NCBI GenBank assembly: GCA_963989385.1
Contig: OZ022499.1
Coordinates: forward strand, 35,704,993-35,768,992
DNA: 64,000 nucleotides
DNA from: Ctena decussata
Lineage: Eukaryota; Mollusca; Bivalvia; Lucinida; Lucinidae
Direction: 5' to 3'
The position numbers and the translations under genes are program-made. The notes below the pieces were generated by a model. It saw only the letters and a program-made list of their open reading frames with translations, ran no database searches and had not been told where the DNA came from. Within the stretch, counting starts at the first letter, position 1; every line of letters starts with the position of its first letter. Shown here piece by piece: positions 23,548 through 34,796 of this stretch.

Positions 23548-25184
23548 ATTTTGGTATAACCATGTTAGGGTAACGCAGTTTTAAAAGAGGAATTTGGGTT
23601 AACTCGGGGAGCTTTTCCTTTTTCGTTGCGAGGCTAATTTTGTGTCGGCTTGCAGTAACCATTTTACTGTTTGAAGTTTGTTTCAATGTTTTATTAATTT
23701 TTTGCTTTAGAGAATCTGAAAAATAGGTTCTTTCACTAAACATGCTAAAGCATTCATCATGAGAACCCCATTAGTCGTCATTTTTCCGTATTCTCATGAG
23801 GATCCGTGTCTTATAACGTCGCCTGTAAACGACTGAAACGTCGCTGATAAATGACGTCAACGAACTGCGTAAATATATGCATACCTATGCCTGCTCACAA
23901 GCGCTACTTGAAAAAAACGAACTTGGTAGTAAAATACTTTTTTACATCGTTTTAATCGACAGGTCCTTTGACAAAAATACTAGTTTTTGAAAAAAATCTA
24001 TGAGGTGGTAAAAATGCTGTTTACGTTTAAGTTTAAAGATCTGAGTATTTTCATCGCATTCCCATTGCCGTCACCGAAATTGACGTTTTTATTTGTTTTT
24101 TTTTTCAATCTGATCTAGCGACCAAACGAACTCGGTGACCCATCTTTTTTTATTGCGCAATTCGATGTGACACATGAAAATGCACCCCTATGCAAAAATT
24201 AAAAAAAAAATCTATGTATGCGCCATTTAAGTATTCTTGACCTTAAGCTCAACTGATAGTATAACATACATGTTTTCAGTATTTGCGCTGATTTTATCTC
24301 TGGAATGAAATAACAATAATCTTTAGAGACGCATGCTAGTTGGGAAATTCCCACAGGTTATTCGTCGCAATTGAGTTGTTTAAGAAATCTTTTTGTCATT
24401 TCAACAAATGCTTCAATGCCAAAAAATCAATTACAGAAAACAGTTTACCTATTTTTTCCAGTCACCGTTATAAATATCTGTACTGTATAAATGCAAATAC
24501 AGATTTAATCACATCTACTGTATTCAGCTGTCGTTTCCGGCGCACGCGACGTCAATATTAGCTTAATCTGAAATAGGCGCCACCTATATTGCAACCAGCC
24601 TACATTATGACTGTAGTAAAATAATCTGAAATAAGGTAATAGCAGCACAGCTGCATAGACAATTCGATCTTTTGCTTTAAGTATTTGTATGCATTTCTGT
24701 TGTACAGCGCAAAAATCTCGGATAACTTTGATTTTTTTTAATCTAAAAGTTAGGACAGCTAAAGTAAAATTACGACGCCCAAAGGATGCAGACTAGATGG
24801 AATCTTTTTCCTTTTTATGATACGGTGCTTCTGCCGTCCCCACCCATCCTCTACATAGCTCGCGTCAAATTATATGGGTATTCCTTTTTTCACATTCGTA
24901 TATGATCTATTAGATCTGGAGAATCTGAAAACTAAAAGTAAAGACTCTTGCCTAATATACTAAAATGCATAGGCTTATTCGAACATTCGATGTTTTCTCA
25001 TTGCTCAAGGCAGCGTTTCAGGCGACGCCAATCAGTGCAACTTCATCATGTTCATCAGACTGACATTTAAAACGTCAAGATAAATGGAATCGCGCTTTTG
25101 ATCACACTAATTGAATTTGGAAATCAAAAACTATTTACCCGCCGCGAAATGTTGCCATAATAAAAAAAATAATTAAAAGAAATC

Positions 25185-25215
<31 letters not shown>

Positions 25216-25939
25216 TGGTTTGACTACCGCAGAGTTCCGAAATTTCGCGGTGGCTTTTTTTTCAGGGTTTTTGTGTTTACTTGCCGGTTATTTTACTTCT
25301 AAACAAATATGGTGCAACAATATGGAGTTTCTTACAAACAAGTCGATTTGTATATTTGCTAGCTTTAATTTCCATGTGGCAATGAAACTCCGCGTTTACC
25401 ATTTGTGTGATTCGCGCCTTTGCTTACATCTTTCATAATGATGTTCCCGGGTAGGCTGAACGGCACGAATCCATAAGATGCCCCTCCTGGCAACTAGTCC
25501 GTCCTCTCTAATTCAAATCTCCTTGACCTGTGCTTTCTGATATGCAAAGACTGTTAAAAACTGATGTAAAAACGAAACTAGCTTATATTTTATTTAATCG
25601 GGCTGATCGTTATGCACAGGTAGAAGAAAACCGGGACTCCCGCCTGATCTTCAACAAGCAATAACTGGATTTCTCACTTATGCCGAGGCTCGAACAACAG
25701 CGGTGATAACTATGAATTTACTCAAGTGGAGTCTGCTTCTAAGTTAAATTTTTGCTATTTACTTTCTTTTTTTTTTCAGGACCGTAGTGGTTTAAAGCGC
25801 GAGGGTAAGATATTTTATCATTAGGCCACGAAGGCGTTTCAGAAACATTTCAAACGAACAAGAAATCAAAACAACAAAAATATAATTTAGATGCAGACTG
25901 TACTTTGAGATACTTTGAATTTTTATTTAAGGAATGATT
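23548..25939. other. Intergenic; poly-A tract, no gene
   Basis: A run of about 27 A occupies 25,185-25,211 after a shorter A-rich segment. It could be a retroposon tail, but I could not define a body. Around 25,600-25,860 there are tRNA-like words (GGCTCGAACAACAGCGG) without clear A/B box spacing. No supported exons. Confidence 0.4.
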
Positions 25940-26315
25940 TTTTTCTGTTGTTTATCGAAGTATGAACTACATTGGGTCGCGTGAAAAGAAACGGTTATTG
26001 TAAACTTTGCTAGCGACCCAATGTAGTTTATACTTCGATAAACATCATAAAAATCAAGTTCATTGTTTATATTTACATTCTTTTCTATTTATTAATTGAC
26101 TTCACATTTGCGTTAGGGGCTACTGTTGGATAAAAAACACACTTATATGCAGTTTTTCTACTAACAGCTGAACATAGTCAACGACGTCATAACGTCGCCT
26201 ACGTCCAATCAGATTGAAAGAATCGTGGTCTATTTTGTCGTCACATAACCTCATGTAACGTCGCGTGAATCGATGTAGTTATCAAAGTATAAACTACATT
26301 ACGTTCTAATTGTTT
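25940..26315 (-). mobile_element. Foldback-ended element, family F1 (inverted copy)
   Basis: Inverted relative of 20,398-20,770. A palindrome of 30-bp arms (25,951-25,980 and 26,013-26,042: TTTATCGAAGTATGAACTAC... / its complement) lies at the left. CAGTTTTTCTACTAACAGCTG and ACGTCATAACGTCGC with CCAATCAGATTG follow, and ATCAAAGTATAAACTACATT lies at the right end. Confidence 0.7.
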
Positions 26316-28145
26316 ACCCTAGGGCTTTTCAATTAATGCATTTAGAATGTAAATATTTAATTTTAAAGATGATTTTCATTAATTTATATATTTCATAATC
26401 AGTCGAGTTTGTTTCATGGTTATAAATACATGACCTTCCGTGTACCGGCGTTTAAAGAAGAAAAAACTTCCTGATTGCCAGAATTATTTCCAGATTGTTA
26501 TCAGACAGACATCCATTCAAACTCGTACTTACAATAGAACGCATTCGAAGGCATATTAAACTAAGCGCGTGATCAGCCAGCGCATCCATTCAGATTGATC
26601 ACAGTCTTTTATTATTTAAATTCCAATGGTATATATAGATTAGTTATACGTAAAGATAAGACTCTGATCAGACTTCTTAGATTTTGATGCTGAGTTTCAA
26701 ATACCAAATGGTATCTTTTCGTTCGACACCAAGCATGACAAAAACATGCAATAATCAACTAGCGCATCAGAACCTTGAAATTCAAATTTAAATAGATCAC
26801 GCCACAATTCATAAATCCCATGTGAGCTCATAGTATTCAAGCCATTTAACATATTACTCCAGCACCTAGCACTAAAACAATACACTGAATTGTGTTGAGA
26901 ACAATGCACGATGCGTCAATAAATCAGTGCTACAGTTCGCATGTTCATATTGAAAATTTGACAAAATTTCAACACGCACCTCCCTGTTTGCATGCTGAAA
27001 GTTTGTAAATTTGTAAACTGTACAAAAATTTAAAAAAAAAATGCCAATAAATATGGCACCAATAACATTTTTGTAAGAACATCCACTCTATAAGTATCAA
27101 ACGTGCTTGAATGTATCCTGTAATATGTCCGTTACGAGCCTGACAAGTCTAATCAGTTGGCTTGTATCGATATTGTGTATACTAAAGAGATTTCCGGCAT
27201 AAAATACAATATAGGCCATTTGTAAAAAAGTGGAGGGCAAAAAATCGATTCAATTTCATTGAAACTGAATAATTTTTCAAGAAAATTTGCAGCCTTTATC
27301 TATTCTCCATAGGAACTCATTTAAATTGTTTTGACAATTACGTAAAAATTGTCAGATTAACTTTATGTTAAAAACTGTCCCTAATCTTTGAAGTTTTTAA
27401 TACGCTTGATTTGTGCAGTTTTTGGAACAGCCAGTGTTGTACAGACTATATTAATGGACATCCCTTATATGGACATTTACTCCTTTTTAGGAGAAATACA
27501 AAATGAAATCCTTTATCGAATGATTGGCCCATAATCGCTAAAGCCCCTTGTTTATAAAGTAGTGAGTGAACTCATTTCATACTACTTCGTAATGTGTGAA
27601 TGAATGATAGTATCAGTATAGTAGCTATAGAAGCAACAATGGCTGCTGTACCATTATGGTTACCTTTTATTGAAGAATGACAGAAAACTGAGAAGAAACT
27701 GGTTACCATAATGATTAATAGAGTTACTATTTAAAAGTAAAAAAAAAATGAATTTCCTTGCACGAGTTTATATAGGCCAAAGATTATGGTAGACAAAGTT
27801 TCATGAAAATTTATTAAGTAGTTATGAAATTAAATCAAATTTTGGACCTCCACTTTTCGCAAACGACTAAACACCGAGCGGACCTTAGTTACTGTTTAAA
27901 TCAGACTTATGCAATTCAGCTATGAAATTGGGTTTTCCCAACGAAAATAGTGCCAAATATCTAGCCTCGTCTTAAAAGACGTATCTAGATTTTGGAATCG
28001 TTTTAAAAGGGAAAAATCCGTCTTATAAACGAAGAAATACGGTGTGAGAGAGACATTTGTGTTCAGCCTGAGAAAGTCAAGCGCTTCGTAGCAGGCGTAT
28101 TACAGCACGCTGGCTGTGGGATATCAAACAAACCTTTATTGAAAA
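26316..28145. other. Intergenic; small repeats only
   Basis: 26,570-26,690 has GATCAGCCAGCGCATCC and CTCTGATCAGACTTC, probably an eroded M1 copy. A 14-bp inverted repeat (CCATTATGGTTACC / GGTTACCATAATGG-like) lies at about 27,653-27,716. No supported gene. Confidence 0.4.
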
Positions 28146-28565
28146 CGAGGATTTATACAAAGTAATGTCACGGCAGCTATAGAATCCTGAAGAATACAAA
28201 AAACCCTCAAAATTTCATATCCAAGTGCCTAAATCTATTTGCATAATGGTCTGAAAATATCATTGAAATGTAGCACTGTGCATAGGTATCGAGTATTCGA
28301 GACAGACGGAAGGCAAGATAACGGAACGCGTCGTACGTCAACAACCTTGTTGATGATCGAGACGAAGTTTCGATATGAGTCAGATCCAAAGTAGCATCTT
28401 CGTTGTTTCAGCCTAGCACTTATTTCTATTCACCCATGCTTATCTCTTCTTTCAATATTATTTGAACATTCCCACAGCACATGTTCAAAACTTTACACAA
28501 TGTTGGAATTGCAGAACATCGTTCTTTTAAGCAGGGGTCTTAACAATTGACGTTGTTGTCTTGCA
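28146..28565 (-). mobile_element. Mariner-like fragment
   Basis: On the minus strand this parallels 6,620-7,001: 'GATGTTCTGCAATTC', 'TTCAAATAATATTGAAAGA', 'CATGGGTGAATAG', 'TTTTCAGACCATTATGCAAA', 'CTATAGCTGCCGTGACATTA', ending CGAGGATTT...AAGTAATGTCAC. It includes a decayed terminal repeat. The opposite end was not found, so it is a truncated copy. Conserved blocks are interrupted by stops in each frame I read. Confidence 0.6.
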
Positions 28566-28692
28566 TTGGATATACAGGTGTTCCGGTTTTCAGACAATCC
28601 TCTGGCGACTCATCTGCATCACTATAATGATGATTATATTTCACCTTTAAACAAGCCTCATAATCACTGTTAGATATCGTATGTTTAATTAA

Positions 28693-29552
28693 GGTGGCGA
28701 TTTATGGTAAATGTAAAAATCTGCATAAAACCATAAAGAAGTAAAGTATCTCCCTGAAAGGTAGCAGGCTTCTTATTTTTGTTGTTCTTTACAGTTTAGA
28801 ATACAAAATAGACGTACATTCTGCTTAAAAAATGTTTTTATAAGGAAAGATCAAAGGGCAATTTTCTGCGCAGAAATCTAAAAATTAACATCATTATTGA
28901 AAATTTACGTAGCTCTGAAGGTGCGTTATTGCATAATGAAGAGCGTCCTAACAATTATTTATTCCAACTCTTTCTCAAATTGCAAGGTGGACCAGATGAA
29001 AACGGTAGCTTTTTCCCAAATGTTCAACCATATACAAAGTAAATGTACACTGGACAATTTTATTAAATATAGGGTAGGCAAGCATACCTTTGTAACACCT
29101 TCAGTATAAATAATACATTACTTACATGATCACTGGTGTGTAGATGAAATTGTTTAACCTTGTTAAAATAGTCTCACCTGTCTCAACTGTGTGTTTTGTC
29201 AAAATTTTGACACAGACCGCATCTTTTTTCATCTGCTCAGTCTGATAATGTGTGAAAGAGTTTGAAAAAATAATTGCTAGGACGCTCTCCATTATGCAAC
29301 AAGGAACTCTCAGCACTAAGTATATTTTCAACAACAATCATTATGTTATTTTTCCAGATTTCTGCGCACAAAATTGCCCTTTGATCTTTCCTTATAAAGC
29401 ACTTTTTAACATTAACAAATTCTGCATTTTGGGAGTCTGAATTGTGAGAAACAACATAAAAAGGTATATGCTAAGTTTTGGAAAGATCAGTGGTATTTCG
29501 AGTATTTTATGCAGATTTTTGTCTTTGCCCCAAATCAGTGATTATCACCACC
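28693..29552. mobile_element. TTAA-flanked foldback element with arms of about 330 bp
   Basis: TTAA lies at 28,689-28,692 and 29,553-29,556. The left begins AAGGTGGCGA from within the TTAA. The right, reversed, begins AAGGTGGTGATAATCAC. Matching inner arms include AAAAATCTGCATAAAA, ATAAGGAAAGATCAAAGGGC and GAGCGTCCTA.CAATTATTT. The two facing 70-codon frames are mirror images of each other through the inverted arms, not genes. TTAA targets point to piggyBac- or Kolobok-type mobilisation. Confidence 0.75.
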
Positions 29553-29888
29553 TTAAGCAGCGTAGTGTATATAATGGGGGTATTCATAATTTGTGACAAA
29601 ACCGCATAAATATGCGCTGACGCGTTTGTTAGAAACCAACATGTTTTTCACTCGGCAGTAATATGCATGAATTTGGCTCTAACTAGCGAACTTCAAATTG
29701 CAACTACGTTATTTTAGGCGGAATAGGACAAAACAAAAATTTTCAGTTTTCTAGTCAGATAAATATATATCATCAAACACATCAGTCATTTGTGTCACCA
29801 AATGATATTCTTCGAGCATGAAACAATCAATTCCTGTTTAAATGACGTCGTGCAAATTTAATGGTAGAACATTTTTACGGAAGATATA
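29553..29888. other. Spacer before inverted block I
   Basis: No gene or repeat recognised. Confidence 0.4.
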
Positions 29889-29889
29889 T

Positions 29890-30290
29890 ACAGTACAGAC
29901 ATCGTTTTTCTTTGCCGTTTTCGCGTTTGGGGTGTGTTTATGCGACGTTTCTGGGCCGTTTGATAAACGGTGTTTTGGTGTTTTCGTTTGCGCCGTTTTG
30001 TTTCGTTTTCGTTTAGAAACAGCGTTTGTGTCACTAACCAATCAAAAGCCGTAACTTAACCTGCAGAAAACATCGTTTGCGCATGCGCAAATTTTCAAAA
30101 CGAAAACGGCGTTTGCAGAAACGCCGTTTCGTCAACAGCCAATCGGATTGGATATTGTTTATACGAGCTAATCGAGCACAGCCTGCTTTCGAAATCCTGT
30201 TTTTCGCGTCTGCAGCAGGCTATATATTATTTTTTCATAGCAGGCTATATATTTTTTTCTTTAAACCTTCACCTCACGGAAATTAAAATC
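29890..30290. repeat. Repeat rich in AAACGCCGTTTC and CCAAT motifs
   Basis: It starts ACAGTACAGACATCGTTTTT, shared with the element at 44,966. Repeated AACGCCGTTT words and their complements follow, with CCAATCA (about 30,038) and CCAATCGGATTGG (about 30,139). The overlapping 66-135-codon frames, on both strands and in both block I copies, are best read as chance frames. Confidence 0.5.
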
Positions 30291-30856
30291 AATTACGCGC
30301 TACCTGCTACACCTTGCTTACATGACTGCATTATTATTATTGTTTTTTTTTTTGTTGTTGCTGTTGTTTTGTGTTATGTAGCGCATCCAACTCGCACTGC
30401 CAAGGTTTCGACCACGCCATTGATGCTACTGCATTTTTTGTCCTCTCCAGCCGATGTTTTTCTACATATTGCAACAAAAACACATGCGCAGATTAATTGG
30501 CAACACGCTGATTCCGTTTACATACCCGATACATGTACCTATATCCATGAAATAGGATTATTTGTTTCGTTCACAACAGTCTTGGAGAAGAAAACAGATG
30601 AGCTTTTACCGAAGTACGCTCTGTGCCAGATTCGTCATTTTTTCTGTCCTGTCCAGCCGATTTTTTTCTTCATACTTCGATGCAATACATATGCGCAGAT
30701 TAATTGTGTCAGATATATGCACCCCTAAATTAGCAACACGCTGTTTCTGTTTACCCACCTGATACATATACCTATTTCCATGAAATAAGATTTTTTTTTT
30801 CGATCACAAGTCTTGGAGAAGAAAAATCAGATGAGTACAGAAGACCCAGCAGACAC

Positions 30857-30937
30857 ATGACGTTGAAATGACGTCGTACTGACGTTGATGCGACGTTGCA
30901 TCGACGTCAGTATGACGTCATTCCGACGACATGTGCC
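30857..30937. repeat. Imperfect 80-bp palindrome of ACGTC/GACGT units
   Basis: ACATGACGTTGAAATGACGT... reads almost identically on the opposite strand. It contains about eight ACGT cores spaced roughly 10 bases apart. The inverted block copy has the same structure at 56,990-57,076. Confidence 0.75.
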
Positions 30938-31202
30938 CCTTGGGAGCTTTCCCCGAAGTACTCTCTGTGCCAGATTTGTCATGATTTTTTTTTTCATTTT
31001 ATTATTTTTTGTTTTTATTCCTGGACCTGATTCTTACCACACTCTTCCGTCTTTGAGAGCACATCCCAAGGCCATTCTCATCACTACTGTGTTACTTTAC
31101 AATCGGTTTACCAGTACTAAGTGCACATACTTCCACCAGTAAATGACATCTTCCCTTAAATCAGCAGAAGAAACGGAAGTATGTTGCCTGCCAGGGTATC
31201 AA

Positions 31203-31363
31203 GTGAGTGAGTGAGCTCGGGTTTAACGTCCCACCAACAGCGAGGTCATATGGAGACGGAACCTCGGTTTAAAGTCTCATCCGAAAGACCGGAGAAGCGG
31301 GGGATCGATCTTGCGACCCCTGGATTGGTAGTCCGGAGTGTTCTCCACTACACTAAAGCCGCT
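31203..31363 (-). mobile_element. tRNA-derived SINE, family S3, perfect 16-bp target duplication
   Basis: The direct repeat CCTGCCAGGGTATCAA flanks it exactly (31,187-31,202 and 31,364-31,379). On the minus strand the head reads GGAGCGGCTTTAGTGTAGTG (A-box region) ... GGTCGCAAGATCGATCC (B-box region). The body ends in a short (CTCA)n tail at the 31,203 side. The inverted copy has the uninterrupted site at 56,597-56,612, so this is a clean insertion younger than the duplication. The tail and phrase GTGAGTGAGTGAGCTCGGGT resemble other molluscan SINEs. Confidence 0.85.
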
Positions 31364-31379
31364 CCTGCCAGGGTATCAA

Positions 31380-31440
31380 ACCCGGGACCTCTGGCTCATG
31401 AGTCAGACGCACTAATACGGACTGTGCTATGCAGCGGTGC
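31380..31440 (-). mobile_element. SINE head, family S4, disrupted by S3
   Basis: On the minus strand the tRNA-like order is TAGTGCGTCTGACTCATGAG, then GGTCCCGGGTTTGATACCC. The anticodon-loop position reads CAT, as in tRNA-Met. The SINE continues past the S3 insertion (31,140-31,186). The uninterrupted copy is at about 56,545-56,640. Confidence 0.55.
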
Positions 31441-31478
31441 TTTTTGGTTTAAACAGTAGTTGATTCAAGGCATTGAAA

Positions 31479-31694
31479 CAAAAGCAACAAAAAAGCAAGT
31501 GCGCATGGCGAAGACTCTGGTCAGTCTGGACATCCGCCCAGTCTGATCATAGGTTTCGCTGTGTGCTTAAAGGGTAGTTGAGGGTCAAAGCTAGCTTTAC
31601 GCAGACAGCAAATCTCTGATCAGATTGGTCGGATGCAAGGCTGATCTGAGTTCTTGTGGCACACATTCCACTTTGTTTTGTCGTGTCGTGGCTC
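31479..31694. mobile_element. M1 MITE, left end truncated
   Basis: Right end TTTTGTCGTGTCGTGGCTC is typical of M1. The left end is reduced to CAAAAGCAACAAAAAAGC. It holds the paired CTCTGGTCAGTCTGGACATC and GATCAGATTGGTCGGATG segments. The A-run at 31,489-31,494 is the empty site for the pearl-like element at 55,215-56,465. Confidence 0.75.
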
Positions 31695-31840
31695 ATATAT
31701 ACATACATACATTTAATATAGGATCAGATGACAAGCTATGCTTTTTATCAGTTCATATTCTTTATTTTAATTAGGACAGTCAGTAGGAAAAGTCATTCAA
31801 TGTTTGCTTTATTTTTCAACAATCAGTTCTGCATTCATTA

Positions 31841-32040
31841 AGGAGCCTAATAGCTCAGTGGGATATGTACTTGCCTGCTGAGCGATCAATCTGGGTTCGA
31901 TTGCTTTTGGAGATGGATATCTTTTCAACCGTAAAGAGGGTTCTTTACTGCACAAGGCATTCAGTATCACCCTCCCCTTTTCCTGAAATACTTTCGAAAA
32001 GGATGTAAAATGGCAAGTCATCCACCCCTTCTTCTACACT
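31841..32040 (+). mobile_element. tRNA-derived SINE, family S1
   Basis: The head has TAATAGCTCAGTGGG (excellent A box) and GGGTTCGATTGC (B box). The body runs GGAGATGGATATCTTTTCAA, GGGTTCTTTACTGCAC, 'CAGTATCACCCTCCCC', 'CTGAAATACTTTCGAAAAGG' and 'TGTAAAATGGCAAGTCATCC'. It is collinear with 54,681-54,862 inverted, so it predates the duplication. Confidence 0.8.
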
Positions 32041-32049
32041 GATTTTCTC

Positions 32050-32144
32050 CCACCGGCTGCCGTAGTCAAATGGTTTGGGAATCTCGGTTATGGTGCGGAA
32101 TGTCCAGGGTTTGAATCCCGGTTGGGCCATCCATTGATTGGAAA
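32050..32144 (+). mobile_element. SINE S2, 5' part (split by the Spy-like insertion)
   Basis: tRNA-like head: GTCAAATGGTTTGGGAATCT and B box GGTTTGAATCCCGG, then TTGGGCCATCCATTGATTGG and AAA. The 3' part resumes at 36,615. Joined across the gap it matches 54,605-54,370 on the minus strand. Confidence 0.8.
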
Positions 32145-32924
32145 GGACAAGGTGCGCTAGTGTATTGCTAGTGGCCTAAAATTTCGGGAAAAATGAAACT
32201 CGACACAGCAAATTACCACCACCGTCCCTGAACGTAACAACATAAGGACTATCGCGTGCGCACACAAAAATTACGTCATGACGTTACGTGACGTCATTTT
32301 ACAACGTCAAAGACGCCATTTTTGCGGGTATTTGCAAGAAAAAGAACAAATTCAGATACGTTTTGCAAAATAAAAATATGTCCGCATGGCTGTACCAACT
32401 CGATTTTTTTGTACAGATCGTCGAAAGAGAGTGACCGACAGATTGTCAAAAGGTCTCTTTGGTACACGCATGCGATCATTCTTTAATTTTACTTTTTTCA
32501 GTCTGTAGCTGCTGTGAAATTGCAGGTTTAACCGTTTGTTTCTACCATTTTAATCCATATTTGGTTCAAACCATGCCAAAAAATTATGGAAACATGTATA
32601 GTGAACATCAGTTTTGTTGTTTGAGCTTCATCATGTCAGAGGAATTTAATGAAAACAACAACAACAGCAACAGAAATTAGCAAAGAGCAAGGTGTCTTCA
32701 TCACGTCCATATGCCGTGCCCAGTCAAGCCATCAAGTATCATTTCACATTCTTTAGTTGCCTCGTAGAAACGTTACTGAGTGTATATACGAAGCAAACGC
32801 GGTATTCGTAAACATCAAAAGCTAAAAGCTTCGCAGATATCGTGACCAGACTGCATAATGAACACAACGGTGATACTTCATGTGTGCATGTACTTGTACC
32901 ATTATTTTAAGTTAGTGTGTTTTG

Positions 32925-33122
32925 AGTGGATAGATGGATGATTTGCGATTTTACGTTCCTTTCAACGGTATTGCAGTCATAGTAGAACAGTGGTAAGGTG
33001 ATAACGAAAGCTAAGTGCAGAGGAATCTCGCTTACCATAGGAAATATTTCCGTCTCCAGCAGGGCTCAAACCCGGGACTGCTAGATCAGTAGGCCAGCGC
33101 TTAACCTAGCTACCGGGTCTCC
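32925..33122 (-). mobile_element. tRNA-derived SINE, family S1, nested in the Spy-like element
   Basis: On the minus strand the head is GGTAGCTAGGTTAAGCGCTG, CCTACTGATCTAGCAG and B box CCGGGTTTGAGCCC. The body is GGAGACGGAAATATTTCC, 'GTTATCACCTTACCACTG', 'ATGACTGCAATACCGTTGAA' and 'CGTAAAATCGCAAATCATCC'. Its head is the best match to the solo head at 430-508. Confidence 0.8.
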
Positions 33123-34262
33123 TCTAAGAGAATGAGCGAGATGGGGCGAGGGGGGTGGGGGAGTCGGGAAAAGAAAGAGAGGAGCGAGAGAGATGGAGAT
33201 CGGCTTTGAAGGTTAGATTGATCAATTTTTAGAGCTCTATGCACAACGCGAATCTTTGAGGCTGAAAATTACCGCGAATTTGATTGGCATCGCGTGAAAA
33301 TGGACCTTAAAAGATGGATACATAGAAATCGGACTGCGCTTTTGTGCAAACTGGTCAGAATATTTAGTTGTCGCAAGATTCAACGACCATTTATTCAAAA
33401 AGAGAACGTACTGCCCAAATTGCGCGGATGCGCAGGATAATCAGGTTATTTCCACTTTGTACATGCAGTGAGATTTATTTTCATACGATAAAATTTATTA
33501 CGTTCGAAAGAAGTCAGTGCATCTCGGTATCAAAAAATGCCCATATAACCATTACCTTTTGCAGCATTTGTATAATAAATGATTCGTTTAGACAGAGATG
33601 TAATCCAGAGGTCGTCGAATTCAGACCAATGCCGTCTAATCTCTGCGTTGTGTCATCCCCGTCATCACGCGCCCATTCAACCATCGGCTTGATATGACTA
33701 TAAACTGTTGAAGTGTTTAGGACGAAACACAATTTATCTATCCAATCATCCATCTGTTGAATTATGACCAGATTTATAGTATAAGTTCGGCGACGTTAAT
33801 CCTGTTGTTGCTTACTCTCTGAATCGCCATATGACTGGCGTCGAGTGAAAAGGTACCTGATAGCACGCACAGACAGAATAGATTCAGATCATCAGATCAA
33901 CCTGTCGCAAATCTGCGTATCTCTAAGAATACTCGGGAATCTAAAAGTTGATAAGTGCAAACAGATACGTAAGTACAGATGCGCACGCTAATTCACTGGT
34001 CGCAAATCGCCTAGTATCTGATTTTACTCGGCACAAACAGAAACAAAATATATGAACACTGTGTCTACAGAAGACACTTTTTATGAAACTGGAAATTATT
34101 CGTGATTTAAATATTCGCGGTTTCTAAGTCACCTCGAATTACTCGAAAAATGGAACACCGTAAAAATTACCTTATATACGGTATATCTTAGCTGTAGATG
34201 GAAGGGAGTGTTTAGTGATGGTTGGGACGGTTTGTTAGATCTTTGGGAAGCATATATTGTGG

Positions 34263-34305
34263 CCCCTCATCTGAGCCGCCTCGACGAGGCAGTTCGGATG
34301 AGGGG
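34263..34305. repeat. 43-bp palindrome
   Basis: CCCCTCATC...GCCTCG and CGAGGC...GATGAGGGG pair along about 21 bp with few mismatches and almost no loop. It lies inside the Spy-like element. The loop is too small for a microRNA precursor. Confidence 0.7.
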
Positions 34306-34748
34306 TTACAATTTATGTTTTCCATGGAAAGTGGGGAACATAGCCCCTAATTGATGTCAAGTAGCCCCTGATTGTTTTTAACTACTCTCTCTTGTCTGGA
34401 CCACACATATACTTTTATTTTATGGAAAGTTATTTAAATTAGTGTACGTTGTACAGCTGAAATAGTTATAATTCTATTTAGTTTAAACATATTTATTGTA
34501 TCATAAACTGTACACGATTACAATATAAGCATGATACAAACAATGCGATCAGAACGAAAGCATAAATGCTTATTTAGTTCTTCTCCTGAAAATATAATTG
34601 TATTTAAGAATTGCATGGTACTGCTTATGATCATGCATCATTATTTATGTATATCTATGCATATTTATGTACCTTGATTACGATGGTAATACCAAATTCC
34701 CTACCTGTGCTTTCAACCAAGCCAGTCAATTACCATACATGCAAAAGT

Positions 34749-34796
34749 GGCTGTCGACCGAGACAATCGACAACAGTATCAGCTCGGTCGACAGCC
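34749..34796. repeat. Hairpin with perfect 14-bp arms and a nearby third arm
   Basis: GGCTGTCGACCGAG and CTCGGTCGACAGCC surround a 20-base loop. CTCGGTCGGCAGCCATTTTG follows at about 34,845 and GGTCGACAGC at about 34,880, so the arm sequence recurs. Probably a small MITE. Confidence 0.65.

Noticed and set aside
25185..25211. Poly-A tail of a processed pseudogene or LINE
   Set aside because: No coding remnant or target duplication could be seen upstream.
32294..33753. Possible Spy transposase fragments (frames of 61-109 codons)
   Set aside because: No DDE or helix-turn-helix motif could be identified. Adjacent SINE sequence interrupts the region.
34263..34305. MicroRNA precursor
   Set aside because: The stem closes almost completely with a loop of a few bases at most, unlike a microRNA hairpin.
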